A DNA stretch of 7,068 nucleotides from assembly GCA_002724615.1 (NCBI GenBank), contig PBPF01000183.1, positions 1-7,068 of the forward strand, in the 5' to 3' direction. The stretch comes from Verrucomicrobiales bacterium. Its GTDB lineage: Bacteria > Verrucomicrobiota > Verrucomicrobiia > Limisphaerales > UBA1100. The notes beneath the pieces were generated by a model. That model had not been told where the DNA came from, ran no database searches, and saw nothing but the letters and a program-made list of their open reading frames with translations. The position numbers were made by a program, and so were the translations under genes. This document shows positions 1 through 7,068 of this stretch, in pieces (positions within the stretch are counted from its first letter, which is position 1; every line of letters starts with the position of its first letter).

Positions 1-103
1 TCCAAATCGAAAGTTATGACAGTCAAACGAGCCAAATCCGGTCATTTTGAATAAGTTTGGTTCGACCATCGAAGTTGCCGTTTTCATCATGTCCCGGTTC
101 TCT

Positions 104-112
104 AAAGGAGAG
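104..112 (+). promoter_or_regulatory. Ribosome binding site of the large GT-C gene
   Basis: The purine-rich stretch AAAGGAGAG is a strong Shine-Dalgarno match lying about 10-12 bases before the ATG at 123. It decides the start of the large gene: the frame is open back to a TGA at 48-50 and contains an upstream TTG at 57, but that TTG has no comparable site in front of it. The 22 residues it would add look like translated leader, not protein. Confidence 0.8.
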
Positions 113-122
113 TTCAGCATCC

Positions 123-3100
123 ATGAGCAAGGGGAGAAAAGGCAAGGGATCCAAGAAACGCGCCAAGCTGCGACCTGACAAGGCGCCGGACAATCCCGAC
201 GAGGAGAAGCTTCCTGCCGAGCCGGAACCAGAGTCTTCGCACGTGGCCGAGTCAAGGAAGGTTCCCGAGAAGGAACCCACCGTCGCTAGCACTGCCCCCG
301 CCCTGTCCTTCTTCGAGAAACCAGACTGGCTGGCGTTCGCGGCGGCCTCGTTGGTTACTTTTTTAGTGTATTTCTTTACCCTCGCCCCAAATGTCACACT
401 GGAGGACGCGGGCGAACTGGCCACCGCCTCAATGTATGCGGGTGTGCCGCATGCACCGGGTTATCCATTGTGGACGGTGTACTCGTGGCTATTCACCGTG
501 CTGTTGCCGGTGGGCACGATTGCGTGGCGGGTAATGGTGTCCTCAGCGGTGGCGGCAGCGCTGACGTGCGGGTTGGTAGCACTGATGGCCAGTCGTGGCG
601 GTCGTTTGATGCTAGCCAACATGGACTGGTCGGCGGAACTGGAGGCGAAGTGGCAAAGGGCAATCAGCGCGGTAGCGGGATTTGCGGGCGGCGCCATCTT
701 CGGCTTCACGGGGTTCATGTGGAGCCAAGCAGTAATCGTGGAAGTGTACACGCTCAGCACGCTCACGTTCGCCGGTGTATTCGCATGTTTAATGCGTTGG
801 TGGTATGTACCGGAAAAGCGGTGGCCGCTGTACTTTGCCTATTTCCTCTTCGGCCTATGCCTAGCAAACCACCAGACATTGCTGTTGGCAGCTGTGGGAC
901 TTGAGCTGTTGATTTTCCTCCGTCAACGCGAGGTGGGTCGCGATTTCTTCCTCTGCAACAGCTTCATCTATTTGGCCGGCCTTATCTATATGGCCTCCGG
1001 TGGCGCAATGGAGACCCCCCAAGAGGTGCTTCAATCCACACGAGTGGGTTCAGCAGGCAAGATTCTGCTTTTTTCGGTATACAATCTTGTTGGTATTGGG
1101 AGCGTGCTACTAACCATCTGGCACACGTTCCCGCCTGCGGAAGGCCAACCGCGCTGGCGAGGAGCAGGGTTCATGGGTAGCGCGTTCGTACTGGCTTTCA
1201 CGCTACTGGCATTTGTGTGGGTGGTGTCAATGAGCCGTGTGGAACTAAAGTTCTTCCTCAACCCGGAACTGTTCAACACGGTGGCGGCCAGTGGAAAATT
1301 TGTATGGAATCTGGACGTAGCGTTGAATCTCGCGTTCAGCACCACCGAGCGCATCCTGTTCCTGTTCTGCATTTTAGTTACCATAGGTGCGGTGGCTGCA
1401 TTGGTGTGGATGGCTGTCCGCAGTGACAACAATTCCACACGCGCGATGCTGGCGGGGGGGTACCTGCTGGTATTTCTGGTGATGGGTTTGATGTGGAGCA
1501 ACAAACTGATAAGTGCTCGACATCAGGTCCCAAGCGCCGCGCAACTTGCAACCACCAAGACAATGGCGCTTCAGGCGCAAGCCAACCCGAATTTTGCCCG
1601 CGACACCACCGCACTAATCCAGAAACAGGCAGAAGAATTCCTTAACAAGGCCGGCAAACAAGTGGCCACAGCCAACAGCTTGTCCTACTGGTTCGTCCTA
1701 TTAAATATCCCCTTCCTTGGCGGCGTGCTGGTGCACTCATGGAAGCGCAGCGGAGGACGCGGGGCGATATTCTCCGAATGGCGACTCCTGGCCGGCACGC
1801 GATTAGCGGCGCTGGCGGGAGTTTCATGCTACTTGTTCATGCCGCTAACCTCGCTGACTAACCCACCGATGAACTGGGCTTATCCGCGCACGGCCGACAA
1901 CCTGAAATATGCTATCGTACGCGGCCAGTACGATAACCCCTCCAAGGAGGCCGCGGACAGTTTCTCAAAGTTTCTTTGGGACTGGGATGAAAACCGCATT
2001 CCTGATGGCGGGCAGATCGGGGTGTTCATTGATGAAACCATTCAGGAGTTCAACCCGGCATTCCTGTTGTTGGCCTTGTTGCCATTCGTTTTCCTGCGGC
2101 GCATGCGTTCGCTGGAGTGGCGCTGGCTGGCGGGGATGGGCATCGTGTTTACTAGCATGACAGTGCTCATGATTGCGTTCCGGAACATCAGTGGAGGAGA
2201 AAGCGCGCGCCACCTGAACAAAGTATTCTTCGAGGCACCGCACATGTTCATCGGCCTTGGACTTGGCTTGGGCCTTGCGCTAGCGCTGGGTGCCGTGGCG
2301 ACCCAATGGGACCGCTGGCGACCAATTCTGTTAAAGTCTGCGTGCGCACTGTTGGCTCTGGAAATTCTATGGTGGCCCCCTACACAGACGGCCATCAGTG
2401 CCACACCAGCCTCGCTGCTGTTCGCATTCACACAATACGATGCCGCCATTCTACAGGCGGCGGCAGTGGTGGGCGTGGTGTTATTTGGGATGGCGCTTGC
2501 ATTAATTGCGACAAGGCACAGGGCACTGACTGTTTTCCTCGCCATCTGCGCGCTGTTACCCCTGCGGCACGGCCTCGCCAACTGGTGGGATAACGAGTTG
2601 CGCGGCCACCAATTTGGTTACTGGTACGGGCACGACATGTTCGAGCCACCATTCGAGAGCGCAGATGGCAAACCGCTTTACCCGCCGATGGAAACGGGCG
2701 CGGTACTTTATGGAGGCACGGACGCAGGGCGATTCAACCCCACCTATTTCATCTTTTGCGAAAGCCAGGCCGACCCCGCATATCGCACCGACCCGGATTT
2801 CGACCGGCGGGATGTGTATATCATCACCCAAAACGCAGCCGTGGAGGGCCAGTACATGCAGTACATCCGAGCCCACTATTGCCGAAGCCGCCAAGCGGAT
2901 GCACCGCTGATCTATTCCGCGCTCGTTCCGCGCAAACTGGATCCTGAGTACGAGAAGAAAGTGATCGGCCCCACCGAGAAATTCCTGGATGAATCCCAAC
3001 GACTGCAGGGGGATATCATGCAAAGCCAACGGGCAGTCGGCTCTCAAATTGGCACCAAACTCAAGCAACTCGGGCAACAATTCCCGAGGGATGTTTCCGA

Positions 3101-6005
3101 CCAGAACCTGAAACGAGTGATGCAAGGCATCATCGACAACCTAGGTGATCAGCCCGAGGAGCAGGCCAATATCAGGAAGCTCTGGGATACATTCCAAAAA
3201 ATCTCAGTGCAACTGGAACTGGTGAACTCGAACAGCGTCGCGCTCATCCAGCAACAGCAGGCGCTAAAGTCTGCGCACACCCTGCTGGGTTCCACCTCGG
3301 CAGCCAACCGCAACCTTGCGCCGTTAGACGACTGGCTAACTCTAAAGGGTCGCGAGGTGGAGAAACAACGCCGTGCGGGGAACGCTTATTTTAAGCCCGA
3401 AGATTTCAAAGACATTTCCGCTTTGGCCACCGTGATTGATGCTGGCAAGAACCCTGTCTCTGCTTATTTGCGCGACCAACTCAAGCCCGCAACCCGTGAG
3501 CTGCTTTCGCAAGATTCCACGACACTGCCCAGTCAACTGGCCGGTGAATTAAACCAGATCCTTGAGACCGAGTGGACTCGGCAGATGGATCATTACCGGA
3601 TGCTTCGCGAATTGGCACGGCGCGAACTGGAGTTGCTGAACGAAAAACTAGCCACCCAAATTAATCAAATCAGTGCCAACCCACAAACCGCCTTGGCTCT
3701 ACAAATGGCACTTCTGGAGATTCAAACACGCGAGGAACAGATTGCCCGCCTGCTCACCTTCGCCCGCCATGGGGAAACCGCTGATAAACTCCGGAACCGA
3801 ATCCAGCAACACGAGAAGAACCTTGCCGGTCAATACACCATTGCCAAGGCAGCTCTTGGCAGCTCGCACGCACAGTTGACCGGGATCATCACTGAGCGCA
3901 GCCGATTGATCGAGACCACAGCCACCCCCATTCTTTTCAAGGCCGATCGCTTTGCGGACGTCAACCTGTCTTCGCACACCCGCAAACTGCTGCGCCAGAA
4001 CCCCTACACCGAGGCGCGCATTTGCCTGAACCGTCGACTGCTGGAAGACGCCTTCCCCGGCCTCATCCGCCGCGCTTCACAGGGTGTTTATCCCGAGTTG
4101 GAAATCACCCTGCCAAACCACGAGGAGCACGCCGCTGCCATCCAGCGAGCCATCCAGAATCCTGCTCTCGCCCAAGCCGACCGCATCTGGGCCGCTAACG
4201 CCGAGGTCACCAACCTCATTTTCAATCAGAACCCCAACCGAGCTTTTTACGTTGAAGAAAGCGTGCCACTCCCCTGGATGAACCCGTACCTCGTCCCATA
4301 CGGAATCATCATGAAGCTGGAGTCATACAACGAAGTCTCCACATTTCGAGCCCTGCCCGAGAACAATGGAACTGGCTTCAAAAAGGGTGACTCACTTGAA
4401 CTGGTTCTCCCCGATGACTGGCAGCTGCGTGCTCCCAACCGGCCAGCAAAGCTGGAAGTCATCGACGCAGACACGAACGGCAGCATCATTGCCATCGGAG
4501 TCAAGGACCACGGTGATTATACGAAGCTCCCCCCACAGCCAGCCACTGTCGTCAACAGTCGTGGAAATACCGCCCAGGTCAATTTTCAATATGAACGCAA
4601 ACCGCGCTGGCCCGACACCATTCCGACGGAAACCCTTCAGCGCGACCGCGAGTTTTGGACGCAATACGCCGACCGGCTAATCGGCAGCGACATCGTCCAG
4701 CCGGACACCAGCATCCCGGAAATCTGCCAATGGATCCGACGTGTTTACATCCGCCGCAACCACGCCGGCCACGACGCCCGCCAGCGACGCTTCCTGCGCG
4801 ACTACGTGGCCCAGCGCAATTTTGCCACCCTCCGCCTCAGTGTCGCCCGTGTCTATCTCTGGCGCGCTGGCCAACTCGACCGCAGGCTCCAGCCACTCGT
4901 CCCCGGCTCTCCCGAACATCAGGAAATCTCTAGTCAAAAACAGAAGCTCATCAGTGCTGCCGACTTCGCCATGCGCCAAGCCTTTGCTTTTGGCGCAGTT
5001 CATCCCGTTTCCTCCGCCAACCTCCTCGAATTCCTCCTGAATCACGAGCGCATCAATGATGCCCGAGAAGTCACCCTCATCGCCTACCGGATGGATCCTG
5101 CTGAAAACAATCTCAGCCACCTGCAGAAACTCCTGACCCTATCCGCATTCCGCCTCTTTACCGATAGCAAACCTGATGAAGCCGACCAAATTGTCGAGAT
5201 AATCCACGAGACCGACCCCAACCACTTAGCCAAGAATCCAGGCCTGCAGAATTCTCAGCGCATGCACCGAAACCTGATCAACATGCAGTATGAAACCGTG
5301 GCCACCTTCCTCACCAACGCACGCCAAAAAAACCAACTCGACATCCGGACTTTAGGAATTTTTACCGGCATCCTCCGCTCCCATCTCATCACAGCCCACA
5401 AGGAGAACAATGCGCAGAAAATCACGGCTCTTCGCAAAATGTATGACACCGTTGCCCCCGGATACGTGGACAAGGACCCCAAGCTCACAGCCGTCCGCGC
5501 GATGTCCGACTTGCCGCATCTCGAAAAAAAGCACAAACAATTCCCCAACGACCTTACCAACAACATCAATCTACTTCTTACCTACCACGAATTGAAACGC
5601 ACCAATGACAGTCAACGCATGGCTGACCGCCTCACAGCATTGCCCAAGGAGGAATCTTCAGACCTCGCTCTTAAGGCCGCGATCCGTGTCTACAACGAGA
5701 CCACCAACCTACCCAGCAAAGAACTGGCCACCATGAAACTAATTGAAGACTGGGAGCCCGCGCCTGCCTACTGGCTCGATCTCGGGATTGTACGCAATCG
5801 ATTAAAGAAAACAAATGAATCCATCTCCGCACTCAAGCAAGCGTGGGAGCTTTCCCCCGCAAGGCCCACGAAAGACAAACCCGACATCAGAAGAATCATT
5901 CGTGAGGCAAAAATCCTCGACAACCTCCGACAACTGCCTGACTTCAAGGCCATTGTTGAGGCTAACGCAACCAAGTCGGAAGGTAATGAAACTACCCCTC
6001 CCTAA
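123..6005 (+). CDS. Giant DUF2723/TMEM260-like GT-C membrane glycosyltransferase with long TPR-containing C-terminal region
   Basis: This 1960-residue protein is a probable integral-membrane glycosyltransferase of the GT-C fold (DUF2723, the family of the eukaryotic O-mannosyltransferase TMEM260). Such enzymes normally move a sugar from a lipid carrier to an exported acceptor; donor and acceptor here are unknown. The start is the ATG at 123, which has a strong ribosome binding site. Residues 1-60 are a basic (GRKGKGSKKR) then acidic/proline-rich tail, probably cytoplasmic. Residues 68-815 hold roughly 18-20 hydrophobic segments. After the first comes the family signature TLEDAGELATAS...GVPHAPGYPLW (92-117), whose E94/D95/E98 are candidate catalytic acids; MWSQAVIVEVYTL (199-211), LANHQTLL (248-255) and TNPPMNWAYPRT..RGQY (579-603) follow. 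Soluble conserved blocks are GGTDAGRFNPTYFIFCES (864-881), FYVEES-PWMNPYLVPYG (1375-1394) and RDREFW..EICQWIRRVY (1507-1542). About 1610-1912 contains TPR-like repeats. The protein appears longer than most relatives because of helical (945-1290) and beta-rich (1405-1495) segments. Family assignment is firm; the function is inferred. Confidence 0.92.
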   Translation: MSKGRKGKGSKKRAKLRPDKAPDNPDEEKLPAEPEPESSHVAESRKVPEKEPTVASTAPALSFFEKPDWLAFAAASLVTFLVYFFTLAPNVTLEDAGELATASMYAGVPHAPGYPLWTVYSWLFTVLLPVGTIAWRVMVSSAVAAALTCGLVALMASRGGRLMLANMDWSAELEAKWQRAISAVAGFAGGAIFGFTGFMWSQAVIVEVYTLSTLTFAGVFACLMRWWYVPEKRWPLYFAYFLFGLCLANHQTLLLAAVGLELLIFLRQREVGRDFFLCNSFIYLAGLIYMASGGAMETPQEVLQSTRVGSAGKILLFSVYNLVGIGSVLLTIWHTFPPAEGQPRWRGAGFMGSAFVLAFTLLAFVWVVSMSRVELKFFLNPELFNTVAASGKFVWNLDVALNLAFSTTERILFLFCILVTIGAVAALVWMAVRSDNNSTRAMLAGGYLLVFLVMGLMWSNKLISARHQVPSAAQLATTKTMALQAQANPNFARDTTALIQKQAEEFLNKAGKQVATANSLSYWFVLLNIPFLGGVLVHSWKRSGGRGAIFSEWRLLAGTRLAALAGVSCYLFMPLTSLTNPPMNWAYPRTADNLKYAIVRGQYDNPSKEAADSFSKFLWDWDENRIPDGGQIGVFIDETIQEFNPAFLLLALLPFVFLRRMRSLEWRWLAGMGIVFTSMTVLMIAFRNISGGESARHLNKVFFEAPHMFIGLGLGLGLALALGAVATQWDRWRPILLKSACALLALEILWWPPTQTAISATPASLLFAFTQYDAAILQAAAVVGVVLFGMALALIATRHRALTVFLAICALLPLRHGLANWWDNELRGHQFGYWYGHDMFEPPFESADGKPLYPPMETGAVLYGGTDAGRFNPTYFIFCESQADPAYRTDPDFDRRDVYIITQNAAVEGQYMQYIRAHYCRSRQADAPLIYSALVPRKLDPEYEKKVIGPTEKFLDESQRLQGDIMQSQRAVGSQIGTKLKQLGQQFPRDVSDQNLKRVMQGIIDNLGDQPEEQANIRKLWDTFQKISVQLELVNSNSVALIQQQQALKSAHTLLGSTSAANRNLAPLDDWLTLKGREVEKQRRAGNAYFKPEDFKDISALATVIDAGKNPVSAYLRDQLKPATRELLSQDSTTLPSQLAGELNQILETEWTRQMDHYRMLRELARRELELLNEKLATQINQISANPQTALALQMALLEIQTREEQIARLLTFARHGETADKLRNRIQQHEKNLAGQYTIAKAALGSSHAQLTGIITERSRLIETTATPILFKADRFADVNLSSHTRKLLRQNPYTEARICLNRRLLEDAFPGLIRRASQGVYPELEITLPNHEEHAAAIQRAIQNPALAQADRIWAANAEVTNLIFNQNPNRAFYVEESVPLPWMNPYLVPYGIIMKLESYNEVSTFRALPENNGTGFKKGDSLELVLPDDWQLRAPNRPAKLEVIDADTNGSIIAIGVKDHGDYTKLPPQPATVVNSRGNTAQVNFQYERKPRWPDTIPTETLQRDREFWTQYADRLIGSDIVQPDTSIPEICQWIRRVYIRRNHAGHDARQRRFLRDYVAQRNFATLRLSVARVYLWRAGQLDRRLQPLVPGSPEHQEISSQKQKLISAADFAMRQAFAFGAVHPVSSANLLEFLLNHERINDAREVTLIAYRMDPAENNLSHLQKLLTLSAFRLFTDSKPDEADQIVEIIHETDPNHLAKNPGLQNSQRMHRNLINMQYETVATFLTNARQKNQLDIRTLGIFTGILRSHLITAHKENNAQKITALRKMYDTVAPGYVDKDPKLTAVRAMSDLPHLEKKHKQFPNDLTNNINLLLTYHELKRTNDSQRMADRLTALPKEESSDLALKAAIRVYNETTNLPSKELATMKLIEDWEPAPAYWLDLGIVRNRLKKTNESISALKQAWELSPARPTKDKPDIRRIIREAKILDNLRQLPDFKAIVEANATKSEGNETTPP
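5992..6005. other. Tail-to-tail overlap of the GT-C gene and rsmE
   Basis: The last four codons and the TAA of the plus-strand gene (ending TTPP) lie inside the last codons and TAG of minus-strand rsmE (ending REG), a 14-bp convergent overlap. There is therefore no intergenic space for a conventional terminator between the two transcription units. Both reading frames end cleanly here, and neither product looks truncated. Confidence 0.9.
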
Positions 6006-6753
6006 CCGGAGCCTGCAGTTCGTAGTTTAGGCAGGCAAGTGTGTAGACGGCGGCGGTTTCACTGCGAAGGACAACCCGTCCGAGAGTGATCGGAAGATTG
6101 CCGGCAGAAAGGATTTCGTTGGACTCAGCCGGCGTGAAATCCCCCTCGGGACCGATCCAAATGCACAGACTTTCGGGTGACCCGCCATGTTCAGCGGCGT
6201 ACTCCTCCACGCATTCACGGGGGTGGCGGGTGTTCCCTTGCAGGGAGGCAATAAGGGCAAGGTCGTGTGTTTCGTTGCGACTAATCTGGGCGCGGGGGGT
6301 AATGGGAGCCTCAATCTCAGGCAACCACGGACAACCGCATTGCTTGATGGAATCGATGGCGATGCTGCGCCATTTTTCAACCTTCGCCTGCGCGTCATCG
6401 GAGCCTACCTGCACCACGCTCCGCTCAGCAGCCAACGGCACAATGCGGTGCACGCATAACTCGGTGGCTTTCTGTACGATGAAGTCCATCGACTTACCCT
6501 TGGTCATCGCCTGTAAAAGCGTGATTCGGTATGGCAATGGCTCATGGCGGTTGCGCTGCTTTACGGCGAGCCGGACAGCCTTTTTATCCGTGTCAGTCAC
6601 CTCGCACAGGCACTCGCCTCCCGCGCCGTCCATCACTGCCACGCGCTCACCCGCGCGCAAACGCAGGACGTTCACGGCATGGTGACTCTCGCGCTCACTC
6701 AGGGTCAGCTCAGGCTGCGCGGCTTCGGCGGGCGGCAGATAGAAGCGGTGCAT
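5992..6753 (-). CDS. rsmE: 16S rRNA (uracil(1498)-N(3))-methyltransferase RsmE
   Basis: RsmE is a cytoplasmic SPOUT-class enzyme that uses S-adenosylmethionine to methylate N3 of U1498 in helix 44 of 16S rRNA, near the decoding site. The 253-residue length is normal for the family. The N-terminal PUA-like RNA-binding part (about 1-70) carries ESHHAVNVLRLRAGE (22-36). The trefoil-knot methyltransferase part shows MTKGKSMDFIVQKATEL (83-99), ERSVV (110-114), KWRSIAIDSIKQCG (127-140), the SAM-loop motif WIGPEGDFTPAE (199-210) and LGRVVLRSETAA (224-235), all in the expected order. The start ATG at 6753-6751 shares a base with the dnaJ stop, and there is no clear Shine-Dalgarno sequence, so translation is probably coupled to dnaJ. 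One oddity is Cys141 after KQCG, where E. coli RsmE has Arg (EQCGR). The identification is secure. Confidence 0.95.
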   Translation of the reverse strand: MHRFYLPPAEAAQPELTLSERESHHAVNVLRLRAGERVAVMDGAGGECLCEVTDTDKKAVRLAVKQRNRHEPLPYRITLLQAMTKGKSMDFIVQKATELCVHRIVPLAAERSVVQVGSDDAQAKVEKWRSIAIDSIKQCGCPWLPEIEAPITPRAQISRNETHDLALIASLQGNTRHPRECVEEYAAEHGGSPESLCIWIGPEGDFTPAESNEILSAGNLPITLGRVVLRSETAAVYTLACLNYELQAPVREG

Positions 6754-6755
6754 CA
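6751..6755 (-). other. TGATG stop/start overlap coupling dnaJ to rsmE
   Basis: Read on the minus strand, the dnaJ stop TGA (6755-6753) and the rsmE start ATG (6753-6751) share one base. The roughly 20 bases upstream hold no convincing Shine-Dalgarno sequence. This arrangement is typical of termination-reinitiation, so rsmE is probably translated by ribosomes finishing dnaJ. The coupling itself is inferred from the layout. Confidence 0.8.
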
Positions 6756-7068
6756 GCCGAAGAGATTACGCGCCTTTTCGAAGAAGCCCTTGCTCTGCGG
6801 GTTCACATCATCGCCACAGGAATCGGCGAAAGACTGCAGCTTGTCACGCTGTTCGCGGTTCAGCTTATTGGGAACCTCGACGATCACTTTTACATTCAAG
6901 TCTCCGGTTCCGTAGCCCTGCAGGCTTTTCACTCCACGCCCCTTTAGCCGAAAGGTCGTGCCCGATTGCGTGCCGTCGGGAATCTTGATGCTGGCTGTGC
7001 CACTCATTGTCGGCACCTTCAACTCGCCGCCAAGCGCAGCGGTTACAAATGGAATGGGAACCTCAGCA
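6753..7068 (-). CDS. dnaJ: Chaperone protein DnaJ, C-terminal part (5' end beyond the window)
   Basis: This is the last 104 codons of DnaJ (Hsp40), the co-chaperone that delivers unfolded clients to DnaK and stimulates its ATPase in the cytoplasm. The frame stays open to the window edge, so the J domain, Gly/Phe linker and zinc-finger repeats lie outside. What is visible is substrate-binding domain CTD II: VPIPFVTAALGGELKVPTM, then IKIPDGTQSGTTFRLKGRGV, then GTGDLNVKVIVEVP, then the dimerisation-region helix LNREQRDKLQSFA. The tail SKGFFEKARNLFG resembles the SKSFFDGVKKFF end of E. coli DnaJ. An internal TTG at 7022 could look like a start but lies in the middle of the conserved GGELKVPT strand, so it is an ordinary Leu codon. 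The gene heads an overlapping pair with rsmE. Confidence 0.95.
   Translation of the reverse strand, partial: AEVPIPFVTAALGGELKVPTMSGTASIKIPDGTQSGTTFRLKGRGVKSLQGYGTGDLNVKVIVEVPNKLNREQRDKLQSFADSCGDDVNPQSKGFFEKARNLFG

Noticed and set aside
16..54. Possible promoter: ATGACA (16-21) as a -35 box with AT-rich sequence downstream
   Set aside because: No -10 box falls at a normal 16-18 base spacing; the nearest AT-rich hexamers are too far or too weak to support a call.
57..122. TTG start at 57, giving a 22-residue N-terminal extension of the large protein
   Set aside because: It has no ribosome binding site, while the ATG at 123 has AAAGGAGAG at good spacing and begins a plausible basic cytoplasmic tail.
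2277..2286. Perfect palindrome GCGCTAGCGC
   Set aside because: It falls in codons for the Leu/Ala/Gly-rich membrane segment (GLGLGLGLALAL) and is short enough to occur by chance.
2042..3125. Long minus-strand open frames (179 and 189 codons) opposite the large gene
   Set aside because: They lie antisense to conserved GT-C and extracytoplasmic coding sequence, lack recognisable domains or start signals, and are best explained as codon-bias shadows.
123..6005. Large gene as two genes fused by a sequencing error
   Set aside because: The frame is continuous and the family-conserved blocks (864-881, 1375-1394, 1507-1542) occur in the expected order on both sides of the helical segment, so a single genuine polypeptide fits better.
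6011..6036. Intrinsic terminator between the converging genes
   Set aside because: The stem is only 6 bp with a 14-base loop, there is no T-run, and it lies within the rsmE coding sequence.
6086..6685. Plus-strand open frame of 199 codons opposite rsmE
   Set aside because: rsmE on the other strand has every family motif in order; the antisense product is low-complexity and unlike any family I know.

Overview
The window (about 55% GC by eye) carries three genes, all identified from the sequence and from remembered family features, with no database search. They are one very large plus-strand gene filling about 83% of the window, and two minus-strand housekeeping genes that converge on it. The best guess for the source is a member of the Verrucomicrobiota (PVC group, Limisphaerales/Pedosphaera-like). 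This rests mainly on the large protein: a DUF2723/TMEM260-type GT-C membrane protein that also carries extracytoplasmic blocks (GGTDxGRFxPTY, FYVEES-PWM-PYL, RDREFW) which I associate with verrucomicrobial homologues. No mobile element, CRISPR array, tRNA or rRNA was found.

Layout: 1-122 is a short leader holding a good ribosome binding site and nothing else I can support. 123-6005 (+) encodes a 1960-residue protein. It has a short basic then acidic/proline cytoplasmic tail, a multi-spanning GT-C membrane domain (about residues 68-815), a soluble region with family-conserved blocks, a long glutamine-rich helical segment (about 945-1290), a small beta-rich segment (about 1405-1495), and TPR-like helical repeats to the C-terminus. 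5992-6753 (-) is rsmE, the 16S rRNA U1498 N3-methyltransferase. 6753-7068 (-) is the 3' end of dnaJ, cut by the window edge.

dnaJ and rsmE form an operon joined by a TGATG stop/start overlap, pairing protein folding with ribosome modification. The big glycosyltransferase-like gene is transcribed towards them and overlaps the end of rsmE by 14 bp, with no convincing terminator between. It probably acts at the cytoplasmic membrane, using a lipid-linked sugar to glycosylate an exported protein or glycan; donor and acceptor cannot be read from the sequence.

The points most worth following up are the unusual size and modular build of the GT-C protein, two apparent insertions that interrupt its otherwise conserved extracytoplasmic region, and a marked change in synonymous codon choice between its 5' and 3' parts.
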